64,000 nt of DNA. Source: Plectrocnemia conspersa (taxonomy: Eukaryota; Arthropoda; Insecta; Trichoptera; Polycentropodidae). Under the pieces are notes generated by a model, which made no database searches, had not been told where the DNA came from, and saw nothing but the letters and a program-made list of their open reading frames with translations. The DNA lies in NCBI GenBank assembly GCA_009617715.1, contig VTFK01000228.1:434001-498000 (forward strand), given 5' to 3'. The position numbers were made by a program, and so were the translations under genes. How positions within the stretch are numbered: position 1 is the stretch's first letter; every line of letters begins with the position of its first letter. Below, one piece after another: positions 13,391-27,200 of the stretch.

Positions 13391-15254
13391 AAAATATGCA
13401 TTGCACGAAATTAGTAATGGTGTGACATAATGGCGCTGAGAATCGTTTATTACATTATATAATTTTTTAAATAAAATATTTTATATTTTTAATAACGCAA
13501 AGTTATTTGAGTACATATTGAGGATTCATACCTTAAAGTTGAATTGCTTCATAGCTCTTATATATTTTTTGCTTCGTTTAATAGCTTAGTATATCAGGGC
13601 CAGCTTGGCGATTAGCCATCCAAACTGGGACTAGGGTGCAAAACAAAATTTTTGTCCCCCTTGCATAGTTCAAATTCCGTGTGTTTTGAACATGCTGAAT
13701 TCTCATCATGACTAGTGTTTTTTCTTGAAAATTATTTCTCTGAAATTTCTCAAGATAATTTCCAAAACGTGAAATTTGCTTATTTATTAAAAATTTTCAT
13801 TGAATTTGTACGAATATTTTTCAATGTTTTACAAACACTGATTTTCATATTATTACTACATAAGAAAGGTTGAGTCCGTACTAGGTGCTAGAAAATATTC
13901 GAACGGTAAAAAACATTCCCAATCGGCTTTCTAAATCTAATAACTATATTAATAATTAGATAAAAAGAAACCGTTCCAGTTTTTAAAAATGTATGGTAGT
14001 TTTCCATAAAATTACACCATAAAATTGGCCTGTTGGCGAACTTGAATCTCATTTTTTCAATAATCCTAAAAGGTTTTTCATCTTTATCTTGCTTGAAATA
14101 TAGAAAATGTAAAGTAGCAACAGCTGTTGTTGAAAATTTTCATTACAATTATAAATACAGGGGTCCGAATAATGTATTTCCAACAATTCACCGCCAGCCA
14201 TTAATCACTAGCAGTTTGCCGCCGCGTCAATTGATGGCATAAACAATTCATAGCCAAATGATCGCTTCCAAATTTAATTGTCAGACAATACATATAATTT
14301 ATATTAATTTACTTGTCATTTTAATTCAAAATTAAGTGTTATTTTTACCGTCTGCCCAGTTTCATTGAAATGACCAGTGGAATTATACATTTTAATTTAT
14401 TACTAACATTATATGTATGCTATAGAAAACATAACTTCACTGTTACAGTTGTGAAACATCCTTTTGCTATTCAAACCCATCACTAACCTAACCCTATGTG
14501 CAGTCTATAAATGGTTAATGCGATTAATTGAGATGGCGGTAAGCTGCTAGCGAGTAATTGCTGGCGGTGAATTGCTAGCGATAAATTTTCCTGACTAAAA
14601 GCAAAAAAGCAAAGCTAGATAAATATTGCAAAGTTGTATTAATGTCTTAATATGAAACTTTATTTTAATAATCCATAAATATTGAACCACCAATAATGGT
14701 TGCGTCAAAATTTATTGCGAAATAGTCGATTAAATTATCGTAAATTTATGTCCCTTGAGTTTTTTTTTATCGGCGTGACAAACAAATCTATTAACGGCTC
14801 ATTAATAATTTTAAATAAGTGCATAGTCTTACAAAGACAAGGGTCAGGGCTAAATATCTACTCATACCGATTAAAAATCTACCGTATTAGACCAAAACAA
14901 AAAGTCTGGTTTCGCTCTAAATCTAACACTGGTCAAATAACCGAAAAGGACGATAGATTCTCTATATTGTTCAAGGGTATATAAGGCATACCACTGCAAT
15001 AATGAATGTAGAAGATGCAATCAGAACTACCACTTCGCTTCCGACTTGGAATAAACAACTTAACTTACGTCTAGTGGAACAATGCCTAATCAACCGAATG
15101 TACCATTAAAGCCCAAAAAACTTTGTCATCAACAATTCTATAATGTCAAGCTAAAGCGCTCTTCGATTATTGAAAACACGTCTATACTATATTCATGATA
15201 GCACAGAATGTACAACCACATTTAAAGCTGTTTATATAAACACGCCCAAAAATC

Positions 15255-15324
<70 letters not shown>

Positions 15325-17391
15325 ATATATATATATATTATATATATATCCAAAAAGCGGAAAGTGATGTCGTGTCGTTTTCTAAATATATTTTTCCATT
15401 GGAGTTTGTTTTACTAACTGTGTAAATTACTTTCGAAAGGATGCTCGGTTTTCATTTAAAGAATAATATCTCAAGTGATTCACGTCCTTCATAACACATT
15501 AATACGTAATATTATTAAAACAGCATTCCTAATTTAAGAAAAACCAGTAAAAACTTTATGAGGAAGTTCAGTTATTATCCTTTTTCTTAGCGGCTTTGAT
15601 TTATGATTCGCTGGTCGCTCGTAGAAAGTTATACATTGCCAAGCATTTCATGAAATTGCTGAAGAGCGTCTGACAATCTTTATAATCTCGAGAATTTATA
15701 GCTTTGAATTTTTTTAATAAATAAAGCTTTCTAAAATTGTAAAATACAATGATAAATAATGTAATGTATAGCAATCGTATTTTTGTGACATGAAATTTGG
15801 TATACACTATTATTATTAGGTAGACTGTTTTTTTTGTAAATACATGACATTTTGATTTGAGTAAAAAATGTTTGAGAACCGGTCGATTTACTGCACTCCC
15901 GCATTAGTTAACCAACACTTGATTTGTATGAATCAATTAAGACAAAGGACCTAACCGACAACGAACAAAGCTCGTAGTTAAATCAAACGGCTCGTAATTT
16001 TAAATCAACTGGTTATTTTAATAAATTCCAATATTTTTTTTAATTATGAATCATGTTATGTATTGGTTTATCCTATGATCAATATGATTTTTCATTTCCA
16101 AAATATATTTACTGATAAACGAGAACAAGAGTAAATATTTCCTTATATAATAAATAATAAAATATATATTTTTGTAGGGATTGCCAAGTATAATATTCAG
16201 GAGTTCTTAATCGAAATTTGATAATAGTCTTATCATATTTGTATTAAAGTATTTTAATTTAATTTTTGTGTAACAGTAAAATTGTTTTAAAATTTTTTAG
16301 AAAACAGACTATAAAATTTAATTTAGTATCATAAACAATCTGACGTTACTAATTTATATTATTATAATTTAATAAAGTACTTCTTCTCAAAATATTTTTA
16401 AATTTTCTCTTCTGCGAAAGTATCTCATCCGTCAAAATTAAACACACACTTACTTCCTAATTGAATTATTTCTGAGCGACAGCTTAAATAATTTGTCTTC
16501 TCTGCGTAGTAACAAAAATTGAAATTTAATTCGATGCTCAACCTGAAAAAGCATCACTCGACCTAGAAAAAGCACTTACATAGACATTCAACAAAAACAT
16601 CATATATTCAAATTCTATAAGAATAAGTAATCTTTACATAATCCTTTCCTCGTGTTCTGAATATATTGCCTCAAATACCTAAGCATATGGATTTTATTGA
16701 AAAACAATTATATTTCATATTTTTTTTGAAAATGAATTTAAAAGATCCACTTACCTAATAAATGAATGTATAGAAATAGCAAGTAAATAAAAGTTTATCT
16801 GCTTTTTATAATGGCTAATTTTATCTGCAATAATTTGTTAAATTATATTGTTAAGAAAAAGATTTCATAATTGGTGCTGAATAGTGTGACTTTACAGCCA
16901 GTTAAATACATAATTTACTGAAAATGTATAATATATAGTATATAGGCGGCCGTTTTGAGAGTCTTCGTTGTAGTCGTCGATGATTCGATTGGTGCATTAT
17001 TCGTATGAATATTGTATTATATAATGCTCCTTCAAAGTAGCTTGTACGCATAGAAAACGATGCTAATTGAAAGCCAGTCACATTAAAAGCTTTTGAAACT
17101 GCAGTTTTATTTAATGGACAGTGCGATACTTACAAATGATATTTTAATCAATGTTTATCTGATCCAAAACTAAACGAGTTTTTTGCCTATTCAAGGAATT
17201 TTGTGGTAATTGTTGGCTCGTGAAAGTTATTGTACAATTCTAGATGCTCTACATATGTTTAAAGTCAGTTAGATAAAACATTTAAGCCTTTTTATTAATT
17301 TTTTTTAAGAACTTGCTATTATTAAACATAAGTTTATACTGATTAACTAGATAAAGTTTTTGAATATTATTATTATCATTTTATCAATATT
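13391..17391. other. Non-coding stretch around a microsatellite
   Basis: No gene was recognised. The part at 13600-14600 has mixed composition, with many short repeats related to gctagcga near 14540-14580. The segment after 15360 is AT-rich. Open frames here are under 100 residues with no domain content. Confidence 0.4.
15256..15350. repeat. (TA)n microsatellite
   Basis: A nearly uninterrupted TA dinucleotide tract of about 95 bases, with two small ttttat and tta interruptions near its right end. An apparent Tyr-Ile repeat open frame across it is an artefact of the dinucleotide. Confidence 0.95.
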
Positions 17392-17581
17392 CATAATTGA
17401 GAAAGAGATACTATTAGCTCTAAAGCACACGATACGGATATACGTTCGATATATTTATCATAACTCCGATTCATTGATAAATATATTTTCTATAAATTTG
17501 TTCAAAATATAAACAGGAGTAATGATTAGTACATCTAACGTATATCCGTATCATGTGCTTTAGAGCTCTTTCTCAATTATG
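17392..17581. mobile_element. 190 bp inverted-repeat element (MITE-like hairpin)
   Basis: The two ends are inverted copies of each other. Left outer text cataattgagaaagag matches the reverse of ctctttctcaattatg on the right. Further in, agctctaaagcac matches gtgctttagagct, and cggatatacgtt matches aacgtatatccg. The arms are about 45 bases, with an 8-base insertion in the left arm, and the loop is AT-rich. This fits a miniature inverted-repeat transposable element, though a long hairpin transcript would look the same. There is no coding sequence. Confidence 0.7.
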
Positions 17582-20500
17582 AAATGGATAGCTTTCGAAC
17601 TGACTGTATTAACGCAAATTTTGTACATTAGAAATTTATATATCCACCAGTGAAAATGTATTTTGATATGATTTTACTAAAACACAAATGAAAAATTATT
17701 TTCACTGTAACATATACATACATTCGAACAAAATCAATAAAAGGTGAATATATAAATTTATTTTTGTATCTAAAAAAAATAGTTCAATGATTTTTCTATT
17801 AATAATAATATAGTGGGAGTCACTGATTATACTACTTGGACAAGTTATTAGCAGTTATATTGCAAATACGCAAAAATGTGCTAAAAGCGCAATAAACATG
17901 TCTAAGATTAGTCGATATGTGCATTTATACACGGCTTTCGACGCCTTTACATACACGAAAGAATGTATAGTATTGACAAATATAGTTTTTGAAATATGTA
18001 AGGTTGCCAAATCTCCACCTGTTTTAATTTGATCGGTCATGCTACGATTTTTGCAAAAAATATGATGGAAATAAATATTCGATGCACACGTCAATTTATA
18101 TAAGTGCATGCATACTTCCGTAACAAATGCACATATTATTCACTTCCATTCAGAATCTTTATCAGTTACTTGGACACGCAAGAGTTCATCCGAACTTGTA
18201 CTAAAAAAGAGCTACGCCAAGCATTGATTAAGAAAGCAGCTGCTTCTCTCTTCACGCCAATTTTAAAAATCTAGTGTTTAATTCGAGACATTTATTTTTG
18301 TTACAACAATAATGATAATTTTTAACTAAAAATAAAAATAAACACGGTCACAGTAGATCAGCATAATAATTTAGGAATAAATACCTTTTTGACAAACGTT
18401 CAGTAAGACTGATTGCAGCTATTAACCCTTCATAGAATTAATACCAAAATGTATTTATTTATCATTATATATAATACATACATACTTAAATTTACAATAC
18501 AATTCGAAGAGTTGTTTGTGTGTTTTTAAAAAAATATTGTATAGTTTATTTTTACTGAAACATTTAATCATGGAGTTAATTTTAAATACTAAAATTATGT
18601 CAATATTTAACTGACCATTTAATTTAATAATATAACATACAATATATACAAATACCATTATTTATATTAAAAATATTGAATTAAAAAAATTACTGTTTCA
18701 ATAAATAAAAGTCTCTCTAAGGCTGACTTTTTATGAACCGTTAATGTTAAAAAAAATTAAAACAGTTAGATAAAGTTCAACTCCAGCTATAACCATAACA
18801 CTTGAAGATTATAGCATCATTGCCACTTTAATGTGCGCAGCAGCAGTTTGAAAAAAAAGCACTACAAAAAACTAAATATTGATAAAACTTTCTATTGGTG
18901 CAAAATATCATACAATGAAGCAAATATTATTTTTAATAGCTTAGTTGCTTTAATACTTGATTTATGTTACTATAATAAAATAATTTATCCATTTTACTAT
19001 TGCTGAAGTTCTATAAAAGTTAATTTAACTTTGATTTAATTAAATTCAACCACTATTAAAGAGTTAATAATGCGTCACGCAGTTGAGCCAATCATATTAG
19101 GTTTTACGCGTGATTTAATAGGGCTTTTACAATTGAAACTCTAACGATCTTCCCAGAGTATCATCTCGGAGAGAAGAGAACATCGAGAATTACGCCCCAC
19201 GAGGCGAGGGGCATTGTAAATCTTAGGGTCTTGTACTCACAGAGCCCCGTAATCAGCATAAACCGATTCACTTTACGAAGCACTAAAAAGTATAATAAAA
19301 GCTCTGCGAAATCTCGTAAAGAATAGATGAATCCGTCGCGATAACGGCGCAAGTCCAAAGGCGACGTTAAATTCCAGGTGTAGTCACTGTAGGGGCGCTT
19401 TTATGAAAATTTCCAGGGGCATTATAATAATGTATACGTGGGTGGTGTAAAACGTATTATTCGAATTACGGTATTACGTTTATAGATATTTTTTTTAAAT
19501 ATACTCTAATATTTAAATAAGCACTTGCAGTTTACTATGTATTTAACAACATTCCATATATTTGGCTCTCAAAAGTACAGTTAACTCTACATGGTTCATG
19601 AATAATGAGTTTCTTTCATCCTACCTATGATTTAAATTCATTGTCATAAACAGAAAAAATGTAAATAATAATATTTTTTCAATTCATACAGAAGAACGGA
19701 TTACTGAAATAATCTTAAATAAACACAAGCTTAAGGTTGCTACGACTGGAAAAGAATCGCTTCAATTTTTACTGACCTTTAAGAATATCCCTTATACATT
19801 TCCTTCATCTATATAAATCCCCCAACGAAAATTTTAAGTCCTCCCTCTGCTTTATTTGTCAGCGAGTCATCGCACCTTGCGATTTTCGACAATGAACGCG
19901 TGTGTGCTATACATATATTTCTCTTTGTTAGTATTTTATTGAATGGAGCTTTCCGTTTATATATAGAGGGAAGCTTTTAATTCGAACGAAGCATAGTGAG
20001 GCGCGTGTGCTTTTTCGCGCACGCAGGATGCTGTCCATTGAGCTTAATTGAAAGCTCAAAGGACTAAATTATTGTTCTAGGGCCACGCCATACAAACTCG
20101 ATAAGGTGTGAACAATGTATGAAAAAAATGTATTATTGCTCAGATACGGTGCACACAATGGAACATCTTCAAAAGCTTTTATTTTCAATAAGAATTGTGC
20201 TAAGTTTATATACATACGATAATATATTTACAATAAGATTTACCTTTTGATATTGCTTTGTAAGCGTGAAAAATAAAAAAAATATAGTCAGGATACATAT
20301 ATTGGGCATTAAAAGCTAGTATATCGATAAACAATACCATTATATGGTATAATACTTCAATAAATAACTTAAATCACCAGCAAACGTACACCAGCTGTGG
20401 TAACGAGCTATAGCGAGTCGCCTAATGGCTTATTGTATATTTATGATTAAGACATTAGTTTGGAAATAAAAATTTGTAGACATAACCATATGCTCATTAA

Positions 20501-21225
20501 TTAATATTTCATTATTAATATAAAATGCAAGATTGTCTTATACACAAATCTTTATATTTATATTTATTTGCTGCAGTTTAGCTTCACAGCTTAATATTGT
20601 CTCGCATTTTAAATTCTAATTAAATTGTAATTTAATGATAGATTACTATTAAAATATAAAATAAGAATACAAAAGGGGGACCGCTCCGGGCGGCACTTGC
20701 TTGGGGGCGGTATTTTCGCGATGGAAGGACCTCGTAAATTTCTTGATACTGCCCGTAAATGATTTTTAAATCACGCTGAAATTTAACGGCATTTTCTTGA
20801 CCGCGTAAATCGATGTACGTATATATCGGAAAATCCGTGTTGTAACTCGGTGATGTAACTCACTCATTATTTATCGATATTATTAATGAACTTTTTAAGA
20901 AATCAGATTAGAATCAATGTATATTTTGGAATAATATTTCTAGATGATTGGTGTTGTATCTTGGCTTGCTACATTTAATATGTATTTTTCAATAAAATTA
21001 TATTTTAACCAGTAAATATATAATTTTACTATATAGGCCAGTCAGTGAAACTGTATTTACACTTATCTAATTTAGAGCATTCCAAGCCTTCCAAAGTTAG
21101 CCAAAAAGTTTCAGTTATACGATTTATATTCACAACACTAGAAGTTAATGTGCATAAGGCTTGAAAGATTTTATTATGATGTTATTACTGAATATCAATT
21201 AAATGTTATTTATTTATCTTTACAG
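17582..21225. other. Non-coding stretch before the first recognised exon
   Basis: No exon could be supported. Segments at about 19140-19400, 19890-20050 and 20670-20840 are GC-richer than the background and could be conserved intronic elements. I searched for Ig-type Cys and Trp patterns next to splice sites, because the first recognised exon starts inside a larger protein, and found none. Confidence 0.45.
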
Positions 21226-24200
21226 TGAGACCTCTATCAGTTCGCATCATAAACTCAAAACGACCTTTCTCAGCAAACAACGCAACTGAAGTAATCTGTG
21301 AAACGATTGGTGCAATACCAAAGCCTTCAATCTCATGGTGGAAAGGCTCCACGAGGTTGAAAACAACGAGAGAATCGGTAAGTTTAAACTTCTTAACAAG
21401 CCCAGTTCGCATAAAAATGTATTTAGATAAAACGTTTAATACAATATTCCTCAAACTTCAGACGTCCCTAGACGGCAACGTAACTACAAGTATTTTAAAG
21501 TTTACGCCGACCCTCGAAGACTCAGGAAAATTTCTCTCTTGCAAAGCAATTCAAACGAGCTTGCAAGATGCTGTATTAGAAGATGGATGGAAGTTAGAGA
21601 TACACCGTAAGCAAAAATATGATTTAATAATTTATAATATAAACACAATCCTAAATCATTTTTTTTATACAGATATACCGATAGTAAAATTGGAGCTAGG
21701 ATCAAACTTGAATGCTAATAAGATAATGGAAGGTACTGATGTTTACTTCGAATGCAACATTAGATCGAATCCTTGGGCTTATAAGATTCAATGGTTTCAC
21801 GAGGTATGATTTTATAAATTTATCTATATATTATATAATAAGTATATTTTTTAAATGATTTTCTTTTTATTTTAGGGTAATTTATTATTGAGCAATCCGC
21901 ATGAAGGAGTCATCATTTCGAATCAGAGTTTAGTACTTCAAAGTCTGAAGAAATCTAGAAGCGGTATATACCGATGTACGGCAACCAATCAAGAAGGAGA
22001 AGGCACCAGCAATAAATTACTGTTGGATGTTAAATGTAAATATCTGTAGTTATTAAAATATAATTAACTATTTCACTTTGATGCTATTAAATGGCATATA
22101 TTAAAAATGTTATATTTCGTCGACGAAGATAAGCGGCGTTTTGCATAGAGATCAAAGATTGTATGAACACAAATCTTTATATTAAAAAATGTTAATATGG
22201 AATCATAAAAGCTTTGACCTCTTATATATAATACATTCTTATTTTAATATATTTAATATATTTTAATTTTACAGTTCGGCCATATTGTCTTCCCGGTCAA
22301 CAAATGATTTATAACATAGCTAGAAATGAAAAAGCAAAGATAACATGCAAACTCTTAGCAAATCCACAGGTATTTATTAAAATATATGTATGTACTTACA
22401 AATATTTGTATGTACTTACAAATATTTTAACTTATGTTGTGTTTAACAGGATAACGTTCATTTTGTATGGAAATTCAATAACTCTGAGCTCTTATCCACA
22501 ATTTTGCCATCTAATAATGTTGTGGTTTACAATAACGTTGATCATACATCGTATCAAGATGGTAATTATATAGTTTTGTTAATAATTATATGGATATTAT
22601 TATAATTCAATAAATAAATAAATTTTAGGTTCAACTTATGCAACAAGTGAGGTTAGTTACATACCGAAGAACTCGTCGGATTATGGAACAGTTATGTGTA
22701 CCGGTACAAACATAGTCGGCGCTCAGTTTGTGCCTTGCGTCTTTCACATTGTTCCAGCAGGTAAATTGACATTATAAAACATAAAGCCTACCCTTATAAT
22801 CCATCAGTTATAAAAAATGTTTACGTGTCATTATAATCCCATTTTGAGCGTTTAATTAGAAGATTTTTTAATTATTCCAGGTAAACCTGATCCACTCACT
22901 AATTGTTCGGTGATTAATCAAACGACTGACATACTACAGATCATCTGTATGGAAGGATTCGACGGTGGATTACCTCAGAGATTTATTGTGCAGGTAAAAA
23001 ATGATATTTTATTTTATGTGAGAAAAAATTTATTTAATAGGCAAATTATATAAATAAGAATCATAGGACTTTATTCTAAGAATTAAAAAAAATTGCTTAC
23101 TATTATTACTGTATAGCATATATAATGTGTTATAATATGATTTGATTGAACTAATACAATAAAATAAAGGCACTGGTTAGACTTTTTAAATGTAAAAATC
23201 ATAATGAAGGGGTTCCTACATAACTGCACTGTAGAAAGCGACAATCGAACAAATGTGCTTTGGCAAACATAAACAAATATGAAATGCTCATTTCGGAACA
23301 CCCAAGAATTTGAAAAGCGACTTATTATACACACATTAGCCAGGCAGATTTTTGAAAACCGTTAACTTTAATTACTGTAACAAATACTACTTAAGCACAA
23401 TAAGTGCCAGTAGACTGACATTGTCTCGTGCACTGAATAGTAAATTTATAAAATTGTTATACGTATCTTTTAGTCGACATTCTGATAGCGACCACAATGG
23501 TTTTGCATAAAAAAGATTACCTGGAAGACGTACTTTTGCTTGATTAGAGGGGTTGTACTATGTAGCAATCTAGTATCCCAAAAAAAAATATATTCACCCA
23601 ACTCCCATGTCCCCAACTGCTCAGCTACTGATCCAGATTTTTTTAAGGGGGGGGTGACATTCGCCAGGGATGACTCCTATGCGAGTCTTTAAAATTTCTT
23701 TGAAGAAATAGGGATGACTCGTATATGAGTCATTGCGTATGTTGAACTTTTAACGTAAAAAAAACGTTCAAGATGCCAATTCAAAGAAAATTTTAAATAA
23801 AATTATGAAATTCGAATATCCATACTACACGAAAACAAACAAAAAATTTTTTTTTTAAATTATTTTGATAATCAGATTTTTTTTTCAAATTGAAATGTCA
23901 CTAACAGTATGTCATATTTGCACGTGAAACCAATTCTTTATAGATTATATTATTTATTCTCATATACGATCTTGTAACGTCGATATCCCAATACTGAATG
24001 TTTTTGATAGTTAATCAAGTACATAGAGTCGATACTAACGTAGGCATTTGCAATGCATAGGTCGACATTCACGGTCAAATTCAGTCAATTTTATGTGTGG
24101 TAGATCACAGGGGAGAAAGGCAGGACAGCAGACAAAAAATAATTTATAGGTGTATATCCTCTTTGTGGGTTTTTGGTCTTGCTTGTGAGAAGTTCACCCG

Positions 24201-27200
24201 ACCCTTGTCCTCTTATTTTTTTATAGCTATCTTGGTTCTACACTTCTATTCATTTAACTAAATCAAAATCATATATAACATGTGGCCCTGATTTTTTTGT
24301 ACTATTGCTGCCCTTGATCTTGGCTCATAAAATGGTGACTGACCCCAAAACATGTGTTTATTATTTGACAATATATAACTGTTTTCAATAAGGAACGAAG
24401 TCGTTGGACGAAGGCAATCCCAGCAACATTACAAAAAATGGTAGAATAGTTTATGAATCAAAAACCAGATATACAGTGGCGGCCACCTAAATAAGACACT
24501 TTTGAATTTTTGTAAAAAGGCGATGTAAAGTGCAAATTTTACATAAAATTGTTAAAACTTTTCAACTTTTTATTTTTTATTTAGATAATCTACATAATCG
24601 TGAATGATATTATGTTATAATAAATATTTAAAATATTTATTTTCAATTTAAAATTAAATTTATAAAATTGATAGTCAAATTCACCTATATGCGAGATACA
24701 TATGAGTGTATTCTAAAAATTCAAAAACAAATAAAAAAATAAAATAAAATAAAAATATCATTAATATTTTGTAGGGTGACCTTTTGTCCTTATAATAGCC
24801 CTACAACGGTTAGGCACTGACTCGATTAATTGTTGGTATTTGCGGCAGGAATCAATTCCCACCCGTTTTTTACATTTTAAATTTGTGACAAATTAATTTT
24901 TAATTTTGTGTTTTAAAGGTTTCCATAAGTGTTCAATAGGGTTTAGATCAGGGCTGCATGATTGCCATTCCAAAATATCCATAATATTGTCTGTGAACGA
25001 CTTTTTTGCCCTACGTGAAATATGTTTCGGGTCATTGTCCTGTTGATAAACAGGACAATTACCCGAAATCTTCAGCATTACGGGTTCCATAATATTAACA
25101 TATACTTCCTGGTTCATAATTCCTTAAATTAAATGGATAGGACCGACCCCATACCAAAACATACAACCCAATAAAATAGTGCTTCCACTTTTTATGATAT
25201 TTCTGGGGTTGTACTCTTCATTTACATATCTTCTAAAATATTGTTTTTACATGTTTTATGTGTTTTAAAATGTTTTAACACATTATATATTTGACATCTG
25301 GATTTTTTTAGATATTCTGATATTATTTACACTGACTAACCTTTGTCATTTTTCAAATCCACAATTAGTTGTCGTTTTTTAGGATTACAATGTGCACTTT
25401 TCCCCATAATAAATTTGTTATTTAATTAAAATTAAATTCTAGGTAAATACACTCACGCGTCAAACTGTTCGTTAATAGTGTCCCTTTAAGTTTAAATATT
25501 TTTTTTTCTATTCCCATATTTTGTTACACAGTAATTAAACATTTACGAGCCAAAAAATGCTTTTGTAAAGTGTCTTATTTAGGTGGCCGCCACTGTATAT
25601 GCAATTTTAGTTTGTATGCAGGAAGGGCACCAATTTAGAAAATACAACTTTAAAAGTTATGGATCCATATTTAAACAAGTGGCACCACCTTTATGCTGAT
25701 AATTTTTATAACAGCGTAAAATTAGCATCAACTTTATTAGCTAAGAAAGTTAGAATTTGTGGAACAATTAGAGTCAATCGAGGATTACCAAATTTTCTAA
25801 AAAATATAATTACTTCGACGTGGAGAAACATGTCACAAAAGAAAAGAAGAAATACTGCTGCAGATTTGGAGACACAAAAAATAGGAATATTCAAATGATC
25901 TCAATGATTCATAGTGCTAAATTAGTAAATAGTGGTAAATAGACAGAACAGATTTTGGACTATAACAATTTTATGAGTGGCGTTGATTTAGCAGACCAAT
26001 ATCTTGCATAAAATCCGATCTTTAGGAAAACTTTGAAGTGGCCTAGAAAAGTATTTTTCTATTTTCTACATTGTAGTATCTTTAATTCTTTTCGAGTTTT
26101 TTTAAAAACTTTACCCAACATCAAAAATGAAATTCAATGGTTTTTTGTTAAACGTAGCAAAGTCTTGCTTGGAGGAAGTTATCGCGAATACAAATTATAT
26201 GTATAAAAACTGTGAAGTACCACTACACCTGGATACTTATTTTCAAGCGTATCACACTAAAAAAATCTATTGATTTTGTTTGTGTGATAACTATATTAGT
26301 TACTATATTGACTGTTTTTTTGTGATAAGTATATTAGTTTTTAAAAAGTTTTGCTAATAACAATAGACACAACTGTGACATGTTTTAAAAATGAAGTTTT
26401 ATCTAAAACATGTTTTTTGTAATATTTCGCGAATTTAAGCCCGTTTCATAATAAATGAAAGATACTTCGCTCTATTTTGAGAGTTTCTCCAAAAATATTC
26501 CAAAACAACATAGATTGAGAACCATCGTTAAAGTAATTTATTTAAATGCATCAATTACGAATATGGATTTCACAGCTTTTACGTAAAAACTCCAAAAAGC
26601 AACCCACAGATTAGGAACCATTGATAAATTTATTTATTGAAAAATATCAATTAAAAAGATGCATCAAACCGTTTGTAAAAAATAAATAAGCAATATGTAT
26701 TTTTATCAAAATTTAGACTATGTTGTCATTTAAAAAAAATTACAAAGCAATATAAAAAACACCGATTTTTTTAAATATTTAAATACCTCGGGTTGTAAAA
26801 AAATATAAAAGCAACCCACAGAAATCTCTGAAATTTTTGTTTTAAAATTTATTTATCGATTTGCACCAAGCCGTTTTAAAAAAAAAAATAAGGAATATGT
26901 ATTAGTTTCAAAAAGTTATGGGCATTTTTTAAAAAAAAAAACAATATTTTTTTTTTTTAAAATGTGCAAAAAAATATCCATTTTTGTTTTAAAATTCCTA
27001 CTAGTTTAAATGTAGTAATTTTAATACAATTTGTGCAAAACCGACGACAATTTGTACCCGACGAGAAAGTGTTAATGAAAAACTGTCAATCTTAATGAAA
27101 TTGAAATATTAAAAAAACAACTACCGACTGACCAACCTTTGCCCCTCCCCCCCATTCCTCCTGGAAAAATTTGAATTGACGTTCCTGTGGTGATTACTGG

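Larger units (their letters stand above)
23643..27075 (+). mobile_element. piggyBac-type element PB1, disrupted, in a sidestep intron
   Basis: TTAA occurs at 23643-23646 and 27072-27075. Just inside the left TTAA lie two near-palindromes (gatgactcctatgcgagtc and gatgactcgtatatgagtcatt), a subterminal layout shared with PB2 and PB3. The right end cgacgagaaagtg before TTAA resembles the right end of PB3. The interior carries a broken piggyBac transposase and a nested Tc1 element of 1.12 kb. Without that insert the element would be about 2.3 kb, close to the usual size of a full piggyBac element. The left boundary is less certain than the right. Confidence 0.55.

Noticed and set aside
15170..15367. 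Open frame of alternating Tyr and Ile
   Set aside because: It is a translation of the TA microsatellite.
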